The translations under genes and the position numbers were made by a program. This document shows positions 9,030-16,519 of a stretch of DNA of 64,000 nucleotides, piece by piece; the first letter of the stretch is position 1, and each line of letters starts with the position of its first letter. This stretch comes from Marivirga lumbricoides. GTDB lineage: Bacteria > Bacteroidota > Bacteroidia > Cytophagales > Cyclobacteriaceae. The notes below the pieces were generated by a model. That model was not told the origin of the DNA and searched no databases. It saw nothing but the letters and a program-made list of their open reading frames with translations. The DNA is taken from the NCBI RefSeq assembly GCF_014636295.1, contig NZ_BMEC01000002.1:124001-188000 (forward strand), read 5' to 3'.

Positions 9030-9594
9030 AAAACAAAGTGGAGTAGCCTTCCAAATCCAAAAAGGCCAAAAATTAAAAGTAATTGACCCAAAAGGTGGAC
9101 AAGTAAGTGACATGGTGCTTTTTAATGCGCATGACAGACGCGAGAAAATTTCCAGTGGTAAAACGATGGATTTTGAAGAAAGCATTTTGATAACAGAAGG
9201 GAACTACCTCTGGAGCAACCGAAGCAACAAAATGATGCATGTTCTGGAAGACACCAATGGCAGAAATGATTTTCTGCTGGCTCCCTGCAGCCCTGCTACC
9301 TTCAAAATTATGTATGATGTGGACGGTTACCATCCCAGTTGCTTTGAGAACCTGCGCACTCACCTTACAAAATTCAATATTGATGCGGATGACATTCCTA
9401 CTGCTTTCAACATTTTTATGAATGTGCAATTTGATGCCGAAGGCAAGCTAAGTGTAGAGCCTCCTTTGAGTAAAGCAGGGGATTATGTACTATTCGAAGC
9501 CCAGATGGATTTAATTGTGGGGCTAACTGCCTGCTCCGCTGAAGACAGCAATGGTGGTACTTTTAAGCCTATCCACTATGAGGTGATGGATTAG
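9013..9594 (+). CDS. DUF1989 (urea carboxylase-associated family) protein
   Basis: This 193-residue protein matches the DUF1989 family. Characterised relatives, the urea-amidolyase-associated proteins CgdA/CgdB, are carboxyguanidine deiminase subunits. Visible hallmarks are GQKLKVIDPKGGQVSDMVLF near residue 19, the LLAPCSP element near 92, HPSCFENL, and the C-terminal TACSAEDSNGGTFKPIHYEV. The Cys residues are candidate metal or catalytic ligands. It overlaps the upstream PaiB gene by 17 bases. Together with the N-hydroxylase homologue this suggests chemistry on a guanidino compound. Codons from about residue 122 to the stop lie in a 220 bp segment repeated at 10591-10810. Confidence 0.85.
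   Translation: MAQIIEKQSGVAFQIQKGQKLKVIDPKGGQVSDMVLFNAHDRREKISSGKTMDFEESILITEGNYLWSNRSNKMMHVLEDTNGRNDFLLAPCSPATFKIMYDVDGYHPSCFENLRTHLTKFNIDADDIPTAFNIFMNVQFDAEGKLSVEPPLSKAGDYVLFEAQMDLIVGLTACSAEDSNGGTFKPIHYEVMD
9375..9594 (+). repeat. Direct repeat copy A: 3' end of the DUF1989 gene
   Basis: This 220 bp segment recurs at 10591-10810 at a fixed offset of 1216 bases with only a handful of substitutions, all seen in the last 30 bases. Copy A is the in-frame end of the intact gene. Confidence 0.95.
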
Positions 9595-9851
9595 ATATTA
9601 CTTAAATAGAAGATATAAATAAAGTGTAAGCAGTTTCTACCTACTAAATAGACTGTAAATTATTCAAAGTGGTTGATTTGAAAATCTGCAAATAAAGCTA
9701 ACACTAGCAAAAATAAGTTTTATTCTCGACAGTGATTTCGTTTTCTAAATAGAAGCTTCTTAATCACTTTTATTTAACTTCAAAAAACTAGTTTCAGATT
9801 TTAAATTCACATGCAATGTACATATTGCATGTGAATTCAACCTTATGGATA

Positions 9852-10466
9852 CTATTCCATTATATCTGGTATTCCATTGCCATCACGGTCAGGATCTGAT
9901 CCATTACACAATCCATCTCCATCATCATCATCAGTCTCTGAAGGAGATTCATTTAAATCAATAATTCCATTACAAGGTGAGCTACTTCCAGAATATTCTA
10001 AACAATAATTCACAGATGACATAGTAGTTTCTAAAAGATTATAATCACTCTTGATATCTACTACTCCATTTTTATAAACACCGTAAATTTTAACTTTTAC
10101 TGTATTTAGTACCCCAACTGGAGTATCAAATACTGCAACATTGTTTGATTTCGTTTGTAAAGCAGGTATTTTAAGTAATTTTGCCTCAACAATATTATTA
10201 TTACTTATTATTCCCACATAAACATGTCTATCATAAACGGTATGTTTTGTTCCCGATGAAGCATATAATGTGTAAGACTTGGCATCTCTAGCACAGTTAC
10301 TCTCTATTACCAAGGCAGATAAAAGATGAGGTTTTTCGGGAAATGGATAGATGGGCCCATCGAGTACTTGAAGCTCACTTGTAGGAGCAATGTTAAAATC
10401 ATCTTCGCTTTGACACCCTGAAGATAGAATGATAACTAATAACAATAATCTCAAAATATTAGACAT
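9852..10466 (-). CDS. Lipoprotein with C-terminal Asp-rich calcium-binding-type repeats
   Basis: This 204-residue protein has a signal peptide with lipobox LSSGC, placing Cys18 as the acylated residue. The middle has no recognised domain; it may be a small beta-sandwich and has three further Cys residues that could form disulfides in the envelope. The C-terminus carries thrombospondin-type-3-like loops (DDDDGDGLCNGSDPDRDGNG), which usually bind calcium. It lies antisense to its neighbours, entirely between the two 220 bp direct repeats of the DUF1989 tail, so it arrived by, or was caught in, the duplication event. Nothing further is seen in the ~250 bases on its 3' side. Confidence 0.75.
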   Translation of the reverse strand: MSNILRLLLLVIILSSGCQSEDDFNIAPTSELQVLDGPIYPFPEKPHLLSALVIESNCARDAKSYTLYASSGTKHTVYDRHVYVGIISNNNIVEAKLLKIPALQTKSNNVAVFDTPVGVLNTVKVKIYGVYKNGVVDIKSDYNLLETTMSSVNYCLEYSGSSSPCNGIIDLNESPSETDDDDGDGLCNGSDPDRDGNGIPDIME

Positions 10467-10567
10467 TATGTAATAAGGTTTTAGTTTTAATATTGTCTAA
10501 TATACCATTTTACAATTAAAACAAGAACATAAATTTATTTTAATTCACTTATTGCACATAATAAATT

Positions 10568-10810
10568 ATGTCTACATATCTAACTAAACTCAATATTGAT
10601 GCGGATGACATTCCTACTGCTTTCAACATTTTTATGAATGTGCAATTTGATGCCGAAGGCAAGCTAAGTGTAGAGCCTCCTTTGAGTAAAGCAGGGGATT
10701 ATGTACTATTCGAAGCCCAGATGGATTTAATTGTGGGGCTAACTGCCTGCTCCGCTGAAGACAGCAATGGTGGTACTTTTAAGTCTATACACTATGAGGT
10801 GATGGCGTAA
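10568..10810 (+). pseudogene. Truncated copy of the DUF1989 gene 3' end (direct repeat copy B)
   Basis: Bases 10591-10810 duplicate 9375-9594. The frame encodes the last ~72 residues of the DUF1989 protein with two changes (Pro to Ser in the KPIHYEV motif, and the final Asp to Ala) and a different stop codon. An ATG at 10568 happens to open the frame, but the N-terminal two thirds including the conserved LLAPCSP region are missing, so function is unlikely. Its end abuts the palindrome-rich repeat that begins ~30 bases later. Confidence 0.9.
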
Positions 10811-10842
10811 TTCAAAATTTGCATTACATAGGGTGCTCATGA

Positions 10843-11540
10843 TAAATCCTGCACTGTTCGATAACCAAATAATATCCCGATCGTTCGGGAAAAAGTCTTG
10901 CTAAAACCGGGCGGGCTGGTCGACAAAAAGGCAGGGAGCGCGTTGAATTGTAGCGTGGAATTTCGCCAGCTGGCGGATCTTGATTTTCCCCAAAGGGATG
11001 CCTTTGGCATTGTATCTTTTTGATCAAGTCATCGCAGTTATTGGAACTGAACTTCAAATGAGATAACTTGCCGCTGGTCAGCGATTGTCGACTTCCAGCT
11101 TTTTGAACTCATCCCGAACCCCGCCAGCTGGCGGGGCCCACCCTTCTCTTTTATGAAGAGAAGGGAATATTTGCAGCGGTCATTGTTATGTAACAATAGT
11201 AAGTTTAATGAATAATATCGATTTTTACGAGATTTCTCCCCTCTCTCCTCAAGAGAGAGGGGACAGATTTGTCAAAGACGAATCAGGAGCCTGCCAGCCC
11301 TTTGGCTGGGTGAGTTCTGCAAAGGTGGCTTCGCAACTATCCGTTTAAGCTACTTATATAGTAGCAAAAAGATAAAGAATAAAATTTTGTTTAAAATACC
11401 TTAAAGTGTAATTGAAACCTCAATATTTAGTAAAACCTCTCTTTTTTTGAGGTTTTACACTTAGTTTTAAAGTTTAAGAAACACTTATTAAGGTCAGTAT
11501 ATCTGGTTTTTGAGTTCAATTTCATTTTACATGAGTAGCC
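10843..11540. repeat. Palindrome-rich non-coding repeat, left copy (inverted relative to 46868-47522)
   Basis: About 700 bases whose reverse complement aligns along its length with 46868-47522 at high similarity. It is a string of hairpins: TCCCGA/TCGGGA (10875-10890), CCCCGCCAGCTGGCGGGG (11119-11136), CTTCTCTT/AAGAGAAG (near 11143) and CCCCTCTCT/AGAGAGAGGGG (near 11238). No frame is conserved between the copies, so I treat it as non-coding. The left copy has two extra hairpins absent on the right (10990-11007 and 11294-11309). Confidence 0.9.
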
Positions 11541-11752
11541 TATAGTAAATATTAATGAGATCACGGATAATTTTCTTTTTTTGAAAAATGTAAAAAGAAA
11601 ATTTCCGAGATGACGTCATTATATAACGTTACGTCAATTTTTAATAAAACGAACTCAATTTACTGTGGATGTTTGACTCACATGGGCTGCTTTTACAATG
11701 TGATTTTCGGTAACTCGATGTTTTGAGCAAATATTTGGATTACCTGCATATA

Positions 11753-11786
11753 AAAAGCCACTGAATTTATATATCCAGTGGCTTTT
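11753..11786 (-). terminator. Intrinsic terminator of the aldehyde dehydrogenase gene
   Basis: AAAAGCCACTG and CAGTGGCTTTT form an 11 bp stem with a 12-base AT loop, 34 bases past the dehydrogenase stop and followed on the minus strand by a T-rich tail. It is symmetrical enough to work in both directions. Confidence 0.8.
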
Positions 11787-11819
11787 ATTGAATTATTTAA
11801 TCATTCATTTATGGATCAC

Positions 11820-13217
11820 TTAATTTGACAGGGTGATAGCTTTTACGTTAACAAACTCTTTCATCCCGAAACCACCATGCTCACGGCCGTAACCGGAATT
11901 TTTCACTCCACCAAAAGGCATACCAGGATTGGCCAATCCATAGGAATTGATATGTACCATACCTGTATCAAAGTGCTTGCTTGCCAATTCGAGTGCGCGG
12001 TCTTCATCTCTTGAGAAAATGGCACCACCCAAACCAAATTTACTATCATTGGCAATGCGCATAGCATCTTCATCATCCTTTGCTTTAATTAAGGAAGCTA
12101 CAGGTCCAAAAAGTTCTTCTTCATAAGCTGCTTGGCCGGGCTTTACATTGCCTAGCACCGTAGCCGGATAATAATAGCCTTCCCTATCAGGAATTTTACC
12201 TCCACACAATATTTCAGCACCATTTTTTACACTTTGCTCCACTTGTTCGTGTAGCTCATCCCTCAAGTCTTTACGAGCCATTGGACCTAAGTCGTTGCTG
12301 TCATCTTTAGGATCACCATATTTCAAGCCAGCCATTGTTTTGACAAAACCTTCTTTAAATGTGTCATATAACTTATCTGTCACGATAAATCTTTTGGCCG
12401 CCACACAAGTTTCTCCATTATTAAACACGCGTCCTTTCACACACATTTTCACTGCCAGCTCTACATCAGCATCTTCCAATACAACGTAAGCATCATTGGC
12501 TCCCAATTCCAGCACGGTTTTTTTAAGATGCTTTCCAGCCATCTTAGCTATTTTGCTACCTGCTCCGGGACTTCCCGTGAGGGTAACGCCTCTTACGAGC
12601 TTATGCTCAATGACCGCATTGGACTGATCATGGCTGATGATCAATACAGTAAAGAGATCCTTTGGCAAACCTGCTGCTTCAAAAATTTCCCGGATCAATA
12701 AAGCACTGCCGGTAACTGAACTGGAATGTTTCAATAGCACGCTATTACCAGCCATTAGGTTAGCAATGGCGTAGCGAACTACTTGGTAAGTAGGGAAATT
12801 CCATGGTTGAATACCGTAAATCACACCTATTGGAGAGTAGGTGATTATCCCTTTACCCCCATCAGGCAACTCACGCTCTTCATCCTTCAAATTATCAGGG
12901 CCGTTAGCGGCAGTATACTCGCAAATACCAGCACACAATTCCACTTCCTGCTTGCCATGCTTAAGCATTTTACCCATCTCCTCGGTCATCATCTTGGCCA
13001 GGTCATCAGTTCTCTCAGTCAATTGCTTGCCGATAGCTTTAATTACCTCTGCTCGTTCTTTTGGAGTTTTTTCCTTCCACCGTAGAAATGCTTTATGGCA
13101 ATTTTCTATAGCTGCATTCATTTCCTGATCAGTCATTGAAGTATAAGTATTGAGTTGTTCTTCCGTGGCTGGGTTGATGGTCTCTAGTTTATTTTCTTTC
13201 TCTGCTATTTCACTCAT
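11820..13217 (-). CDS. Succinate-semialdehyde dehydrogenase-like aldehyde dehydrogenase
   Basis: ALDH superfamily enzymes oxidise aldehydes to acids with NAD(P)+. This 465-residue protein has all key residues: Asn140 in PWNFP (oxyanion site), Lys163 in LLKHSS (cofactor), the TGSPGAG turn near 214-220, Glu237 in LELGANDAYVVLEDAD (general base) and the nucleophile Cys271 in FNNGETC. The overall pattern (NPATEE..., GKMLKHGKQEVE) fits the SSADH/GabD group, but specificity cannot be assigned. It is monocistronic: a strong terminator follows and ~450 gene-free bases precede it. Confidence 0.92.
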   Translation of the reverse strand: MSEIAEKENKLETINPATEEQLNTYTSMTDQEMNAAIENCHKAFLRWKEKTPKERAEVIKAIGKQLTERTDDLAKMMTEEMGKMLKHGKQEVELCAGICEYTAANGPDNLKDEERELPDGGKGIITYSPIGVIYGIQPWNFPTYQVVRYAIANLMAGNSVLLKHSSSVTGSALLIREIFEAAGLPKDLFTVLIISHDQSNAVIEHKLVRGVTLTGSPGAGSKIAKMAGKHLKKTVLELGANDAYVVLEDADVELAVKMCVKGRVFNNGETCVAAKRFIVTDKLYDTFKEGFVKTMAGLKYGDPKDDSNDLGPMARKDLRDELHEQVEQSVKNGAEILCGGKIPDREGYYYPATVLGNVKPGQAAYEEELFGPVASLIKAKDDEDAMRIANDSKFGLGGAIFSRDEDRALELASKHFDTGMVHINSYGLANPGMPFGGVKNSGYGREHGGFGMKEFVNVKAITLSN

Positions 13218-13671
13218 GGTAGTTCTTTTTTAGTTATTTAAAAGAACGAGAGCAAATATGCTTTGTTGGCGTATTTCACTTAAACATCTGGCAGCAAAAA
13301 TGGTTATGGGGCCCATCCGGGACTCATTTGCAATTCAACTTTTTAACTTACTTCTTTTCATAAGTGGATCACAAAAAGCGCTATGCAAATGGTTAACAAG
13401 TTTATATTTACCAGCACTGCAATTAGCTGCTTATCTATGATTTGTATTGGAATTAAAAGGAATGATCTTTCGGTTGAGCACTTAGCCAACATAATAATAC
13501 GAAAAAGCACCGCTTCTATAGCAAATAGCACAAAAAGCAGCATGGCTTATAATGTTATAGAAAGATAGCCAAGCAGTTGATAGTAGTGTCTTGAACTAAT
13601 GATAGAACAAACCCACCCTTTATGGCTGGCTTTCTTATGGCTTTTCATAGCATACAGTGTTGTAAGCCGTT
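13218..13671. other. Gene-poor region and left boundary of the first accessory array
   Basis: This stretch holds the promoter region of the aldehyde dehydrogenase, and I see no supported gene. Near 13651-13662 the sequence ACAGTGTTGTAAGC resembles the GTTG-type core of the hairpin sites further right (compare the end of the site at 20186-20383), suggesting that the cassette-like array ends here with a half site. A 31-codon frame at 13600-13698 runs through it and is probably chance. Confidence 0.4.
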
Positions 13672-14513
13672 TTATTCGTGTCTGGTTCCGTTAATCTGAC
13701 TTAAAAATTGATTATAGTATAATCCTAGTAAATCTTTTTCTGAATTAGTAATCATACTGTTATGAGCAACTAAATTTCGACACCTTGACAATTCATTTAT
13801 TTTAGAAGTAACAAATGCTTGTTCAGGAAAAAATGGTTTAAAATTCTCCCAATTATTTACAATAATATCTCCAAGTTCTTTGAAGTCTAAATAGAGTAAG
13901 TCCGAATTCCCTCTAATACACAACCATTGATTTTTTTCTTCCTCTTCTTTTCTCTGCTCGATTTTTCGTTTCACAGAATTTGATATCGATAATTGATTAA
14001 AGTAATCGTCTCCATACTTATCAGTCCCAATTTGTTCTATAAAAATTCTAAGTGTATTTTCAATACAATATAAATAAGAGTACACTTCAGACATCTCCTG
14101 TCCTTTATCTTTTATGTCTTCTGGTAGTGTTTGAATTATTGCATAAGATTCATTTTTGGTTATATCCTCTAAGTCATCTTGGAGAGTTTTGTTAGCAGAT
14201 ATTGAATCTAAAAGTGGTCCGATTTCTATTTCCGTTATATCAAATCCTGTTTCTTTCGGCATTATCATATCACACACGCTCAACAAAATTGTTTTGTCAG
14301 AATGGTCAATTTGGTCAATAATGTCAATTGGAACATAAAAATAGATCGTGGTTTGCATTCCATTCCATCTTTTTTGAGAGAATGTTGAAGAGTCAGAAAT
14401 AGTACATTTTCCAAGTTTTAATTTACTTGCTAATTCTTTTTTTTTTCAAGAACTTTTAAGACAGCCTGAAAATATGTTTTTTCATCTGGTTTTTCGTAGC
14501 TAAAATCGCTCAT
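13672..14513 (-). CDS. HEPN-domain protein read through an A10 slippery tract (or frameshifted)
   Basis: From ATG 14513 the zero frame encodes 27 residues (MSDFSYEKPDEKTYFQAVLK...) and stops at TAG just after a run of ten A. The slippery heptamer A-AAA-AAG (14436-14442, minus strand) is in the correct phase. A -1 shift there joins a 250-codon frame without a break (KELASKLKLGKCTISDS...). The C-terminal half resembles Swt1-type HEPN domains and contains the RNLVAH (Rx4H) motif expected of HEPN ribonucleases near the end. An ATG further in (14358) would omit the N-terminus. The 96-residue partner gene ends 7 bases upstream. Options are programmed frameshifting, a phase-variable tract or a simple mutation. 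Confidence 0.7.
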
Positions 14514-14520
14514 TACAGGT

Positions 14521-14811
14521 TTATTTTAAAGATGCGATATAATCAGATAATTGATTCTCAAAATAATTAATATAAGTTTCTTGAGAGTCAAATTTTAAAA
14601 CGTCTTTGACGCTAAAAGTAGTTTCATCTGAGTAATTTTTTTCAGCCTTAAATGTTGCAACAGCTTGTGATGCAAATTCTGAATCAGACTTTGTATTATC
14701 AGTACTTCCAATTGTAATATATCTAATGTCTGAAGCTTTATTTGGCTCATTAACTTCAATTATTACAAGAACATTATTTGTAAACATATTTTTAGTTTCA
14801 TTTTTTATCAA
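14521..14811 (-). CDS. Small hypothetical protein paired with the HEPN gene
   Basis: This protein has 96 residues from TTG 14811, or 88 from ATG 14787 (MFTNNVLVIIEVNEPN), which I prefer. It is an acidic, soluble alpha/beta protein without a signal peptide, and I do not recognise the family. Its stop lies 7 bases before the ATG of the HEPN gene, and both sit between the hairpin site at 14817-14931 and the array end, so they form one two-gene cassette. A small protein placed directly before a HEPN protein would fit a toxin-antitoxin-like pair, but nothing in its sequence proves an antitoxin role. Confidence 0.6.
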   Translation of the reverse strand: MIKNETKNMFTNNVLVIIEVNEPNKASDIRYITIGSTDNTKSDSEFASQAVATFKAEKNYSDETTFSVKDVLKFDSQETYINYFENQLSDYIASLK

Positions 14812-14816
14812 TGGCT

Positions 14817-14931
14817 TACGTCTAACTAAAATGAGTATGCGCCCCAGTTGCTAGAAGCACTAATGTATCCTGTTCGCATTTTAGTTTCAAAGTGCTCAGT
14901 TCGCGTATTCATTTTTAGTGTTTGTTAGCTG
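14817..14931 (-). repeat. attC-like hairpin site A
   Basis: The arms CTAACTAAAATGAGTATGCG (14822-14841) and CGCGTATTC...TTTTTAGTG..GTTAG (14902-14928) pair imperfectly around a loop that has its own AGCACT/AGTGCT stem. In minus orientation the site opens with GCTAAC and closes with GTTAGAC, and the stop of the 505-residue gene is 3 bases before it. Confidence 0.65.
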
Positions 14932-14934
14932 AAG

Positions 14935-16452
14935 TTAATAATACCTATTTCGTAATCTGTTACTCCTTGAAGCCCATCGAAATCCTTGTACATCTGATAT
15001 AGGAATTATTTTTCTGTCAATTCCATTGGTTTTATTCTTTTCTATTGAAGTAAAATTACCTTCCTCGATTCCGGTTAAGATACTTTTACTGGTACCATTG
15101 GTTAGTGACAAATAGAAACCATCTTGCCAGTCAACTCTATTTGCATTTGGACCAATAACTCCTGTAGTTTTTTCGTATTCAAAATAATACATGTAGTAAG
15201 TCGATATTGGAATAATGATTCCTTTTAAGTATCTAAGTTTAGAAGAGTTTGTTTCTATTTCAGAGTAGACTTCACCAAGTATTCTTAAGAGCCAATCATT
15301 ATCAATGAACCTTTCCCAACCCCCACCTGATGCTCCACTTCCATCGTCATCGTTAATCATCAGAGAGATAGAGGGCTTAGATTCTTGCCCATAGCGTCCT
15401 ATTCCATGTCGAAAATGGTCGGAGGGTGAAAATGAAAAGTATACTTTTTCACTAAGGAAAAGCGGCTTTATAACTTGCTTATCTCTAGCGTCAAAAGGGT
15501 TCCTTGATCCACGAAGGAATCGTGATTCTCTTGTGTTAGACATTACTCCTTCAATGATGTCTAAATATAGTTCGATGTATTTTTTCTTATCTAGTAGATC
15601 AGCAAGTCCAATTAGAATATCAATGCCTTCCGAATTTGAAATTTGGAATATTGCCAAAGTTCTTTTTATGTAAACTTCAGAGTTCTCATCTCTTAACGTA
15701 CGTAAATCCCTTTTTAGAGCTTTTAAAATTTCAACTTTGTCGTTGTTATCTCTAATTAAGTTAGGAATCAATTCAATGTACTTCTTCTGTAACTCATTTG
15801 AATATGAGTTGTCATTTACAATGAAAAGGAAATCATTCATTCCTGTTTTATAATCAAGTATACTTAAAGAATGGAGAAGCTCAATTGATTTTTCTTCAAA
15901 CTCATCTTTTTCAAGAGCTAATGATAGCTGAGCTTTTAAAATTCCGCCAAATTTTTCTTTACCTTCCTCTTTAAAGTATTGAAAGTTCCTAATTATAGTT
16001 TGTAAATCTCCAAAGTATTGAGTTTCTAAACTATTAATTTCAAGTTCAATAACTGACAGTTCACTTGCACTTAGTTTGAAATCACTTTTATCTATTGAAA
16101 TGATACTGAGATAGTGAATTAAGGCTCCTTTACTATACTCCAGAACTTGTTTTTCTACACTTTCTGTGATATGATCTTCACTTATTACTTTCTCAATTCT
16201 CTTGTCAGCATAATCCTTCAACTTCGTTTCGATATCCCAATATGTCTTAATGCCTAAAATGCCGGTAATACCAATTAAGAATCCGGCAATCACATATAGA
16301 ATACGAACTGTCTTATTGAAGAGTCCTTCTAGGTATTCTTTATGATCCTTGACTTGTTTTTCTAACCTATCTTGAAGCTCATTATAAGACTTTAGGCCTT
16401 GGATAGTTTCATTCAGGGAATCTATTTGCTTGTTTAAATCATCTTGACTCAT
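14935..16452 (-). CDS. Membrane-anchored coiled-coil protein of unknown function
   Basis: This 505-residue protein has an N-terminal coiled coil (residues 1-45), one transmembrane helix at about 49-70 (ILYVIAGFLIGITGILGI) and a long soluble, mainly helical domain that may contain HEAT-like repeats around 170-310. The C-terminal 200 residues are more beta-rich with a glycine stretch (DDDGSGASGGGWERF). I do not recognise the family. It is the only gene between two hairpin sites. The short coiled coil plus a membrane anchor plus a large cytoplasmic domain is an architecture seen in some defence or stress proteins, which is a weak hint only. Confidence 0.75.
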   Translation of the reverse strand: MSQDDLNKQIDSLNETIQGLKSYNELQDRLEKQVKDHKEYLEGLFNKTVRILYVIAGFLIGITGILGIKTYWDIETKLKDYADKRIEKVISEDHITESVEKQVLEYSKGALIHYLSIISIDKSDFKLSASELSVIELEINSLETQYFGDLQTIIRNFQYFKEEGKEKFGGILKAQLSLALEKDEFEEKSIELLHSLSILDYKTGMNDFLFIVNDNSYSNELQKKYIELIPNLIRDNNDKVEILKALKRDLRTLRDENSEVYIKRTLAIFQISNSEGIDILIGLADLLDKKKYIELYLDIIEGVMSNTRESRFLRGSRNPFDARDKQVIKPLFLSEKVYFSFSPSDHFRHGIGRYGQESKPSISLMINDDDGSGASGGGWERFIDNDWLLRILGEVYSEIETNSSKLRYLKGIIIPISTYYMYYFEYEKTTGVIGPNANRVDWQDGFYLSLTNGTSKSILTGIEEGNFTSIEKNKTNGIDRKIIPISDVQGFRWASRSNRLRNRYY

Positions 16453-16465
16453 GATTTCTAATTTC

Positions 16466-16519
16466 AGCTAACGTTGAGTGTAAAATGCGTTTTAATGCAT
16501 TTTTACATGGTGTTATGCT
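16466..16519 (-). repeat. attC-like hairpin site B (compact, 54 nt)
   Basis: In minus orientation the site runs from AGCATAAC to GTTAGCT, with an inner stem TGTAAAAATGC/GCATTTTACA and a loop of about 6 bases. AGC-TAAC pairs with GTTAGCT leaving one bulged A, much like the extrahelical bases of integron attC sites. The stop codon of the 396-residue gene (HNTM-stop) lies inside the left arm, and the next gene starts 13 bases after the right core. Confidence 0.75.

Noticed and set aside
10568-10810. An independent 80-residue DUF1989-like gene
   Set aside because: It is a near-identical copy of the neighbouring gene's 3' end lacking the conserved N-terminal part.
10824-11057. Open frame on the minus strand inside the left palindrome-rich repeat
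   Set aside because: The corresponding frame is not kept in the right copy, where indels change it; the stretch is dominated by palindromes. Treated as non-coding.
12783-13128. Plus-strand frames antisense to the aldehyde dehydrogenase
   Set aside because: Shadows of a well-supported gene with complete catalytic residues on the other strand.
13600-13698. 31-codon hydrophobic frame (MIEQTHPLWLAFLWL...)
   Set aside because: Too short to support, overlaps the end of the HEPN gene and runs through an attC-like core; no ribosome-binding site.
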